DNA of 25,085 nucleotides from Paenarthrobacter ureafaciens. GTDB lineage: Bacteria > Actinomycetota > Actinomycetes > Actinomycetales > Micrococcaceae. The position numbers were made by a program, and so were the translations under genes. Below the pieces are notes generated by a model. That model made no database searches and was not told the DNA's origin. It saw only the letters and a program-made list of their open reading frames with translations. This document shows positions 24,247 to 25,085 of the stretch, one piece after another. Within the stretch, counting starts at the first letter, position 1. Each line of letters opens with the position of its first letter. Where the stretch lies: NCBI RefSeq assembly GCF_004028095.1, contig NZ_SBHM01000011.1:1-25085 (forward strand), written 5' to 3'.

Positions 24247-25085
24247 TTGATTAACGTCCAGGACCTAGAACTTCGTGCCGGCGCACGCCTGCTGATGGAC
24301 CAGGTCAACTTCAGGGTGGACAAAGGGGACAAAATCGGACTTGTCGGCCGCAACGGTGCCGGCAAGACTACTCTCACCCGTGTACTCGCCGGGGAAGGCC
24401 TGCCTGCCGGCGGCAAAGTCACCCGGAGCGGGCAAATCGGCTACCTCCCACAGGACCCGCGCACCCCGGACATGGAACAGCTGGCGCGGGGACCGCATCC
24501 TGTCGGCCCGTGGCCTGGACGCCGTCGTCGGCAAGCTTAAGAAGGCCCAGGCCGAGATGTCCAGCGAGGACGCCGCCGTCCAGCGCAAGGCCATGAACCG
24601 TTACGACCGGCTTGAAGCTGAGTTCCTGGCGGGGGGCGGATACGCAGCCGAGGCTGAAGCTGCTGCCATCTCCTCAAACCTTGCACTGCCTGAGCGCATC
24701 CTGAACCAGCCGCTGAAGACCCTCTCCGGTGGCCAGCGGCGCCGCGTGGAACTCGCCCGCATCCTCTACTCGTCCGCCGAGACTCTGCTGCTGGACGAAC
24801 CGACCAACCACCTCGACGCCGACTCGATCAGCTGGCTGCGTGACTTCCTTAAGAACCACCAAGGCGGCTTGATCGTCATCAGCCACGACGTTGAGCTGCT
24901 CGAAGCGACCGTAAACAAGGTCTACCACCTCGACGCCAACCGTGCCCAGATCGACTACTACAACATGGGCTGGAAGCGGTATCTCCAGCAGCGCGAAACT
25001 GACGAGCGCGCCCGCCGGCGCGAGCGTGCCAACGCCGAAAAGAAGGCCCAGGTCCTTTTGGACCAAGCCAACAAAATGCGCGCGA
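24247..25085 (+). pseudogene. ABC-F family ATPase, 5' part with an apparent +1 frameshift (continues at window start)
   Basis: The TTG start at 24247 gives MINVQDLELRAG and the first NBD Walker A GRNGAGKTT (35-43), in frame to about 24487. There, GGGG at 24488-24491 carries one base more than needed. Reading three G's restores LARDRILSARGLD and continues through LSGGQRRRVELARI, LLLDEPTNHLD, VISHDVELLEAT and the NAEKKAQVLLDQ linker to the window end. Without correction the product stops after 97 residues. AAAGG lies 11 nt before the TTG. 839 + 761 bases minus one equals exactly 533 codons with the part at 1-761. The extra G is either a real frameshift or a homopolymer sequencing error. ABC-F proteins act on ribosomes. 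Confidence 0.88.

Overview
The window is high-GC actinobacterial DNA that looks like a Micrococcaceae chromosome (Arthrobacter/Paenarthrobacter-like). Evidence: GC-rich codon use with GTG/TTG starts, the ctaB/tkt/tal and ctaA linkage, a SufR-led suf operon with a Rieske-type ferredoxin, a DUF3099 protein next to SURF1, and leaderless promoters. All recognisable genes are chromosomal. I see no rRNA, tRNA, CRISPR, insertion sequence, integrase, replication initiator, partition or mobilisation gene.

The main observation is that the window appears circularly permuted. It ends inside the 5' part of an ABC-F ATPase gene and begins inside the 3' part of what looks like the same gene. Joining base 25085 to base 1 restores a codon and gives one ABC-F gene of about 532 codons, apart from a single extra G near 24488-24491. 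At about 5525-5535 there is a second discontinuity: a sugar-type ABC ATPase gene stops abruptly and runs head-on into a transaldolase gene that has lost its C-terminal half. The simplest reading is a roughly 25 kb chromosomal segment, running from inside tal through tkt, ctaB/ctaA, suf, bioY, ABC-F, SURF1 and fabG to inside a sugar ABC ATPase, closed on itself with the novel joint at about 5530. It could be an excised circle, the unit of a tandem duplication, or an assembly artefact.

Layout. 1-761: ABC-F 3' part. 786-2882 (minus): DUF3099 protein, small Cys-rich protein, SURF1 and YbaK deacylase, tightly coupled. 3034-4629 (plus): FabG and a second SDR, then a strong terminator. 4922-5542 (plus): truncated sugar ABC ATPase. 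5494-8215 (minus): truncated transaldolase and transketolase. 8648-9610 (plus): ctaB. 9611-10339: two families of 32-bp tandem repeats in opposite orientation. 10340-13027 (minus): ABC ATPase, ABC-2 permease and ctaA. 13129-18328 (plus): sufR, sufB, sufD, Rieske ferredoxin, sufC, DUF59 protein. 18407-19306 (minus): neutral zinc metallopeptidase. 19368-21972 (plus): acyl-CoA ligase-like and thiolase-like genes. 21969-23971 (minus): BioY with a fused EcfA-EcfT protein. 24247-25085 (plus): ABC-F 5' part.

Themes: heme A and cytochrome oxidase maturation (ctaA, ctaB, SURF1), Fe-S cluster assembly (suf), non-oxidative pentose phosphate pathway (tal, tkt), fatty acid synthesis (fabG), and biotin uptake linked to a ligase/thiolase pair that resembles the Bacillus yhfUTS arrangement.
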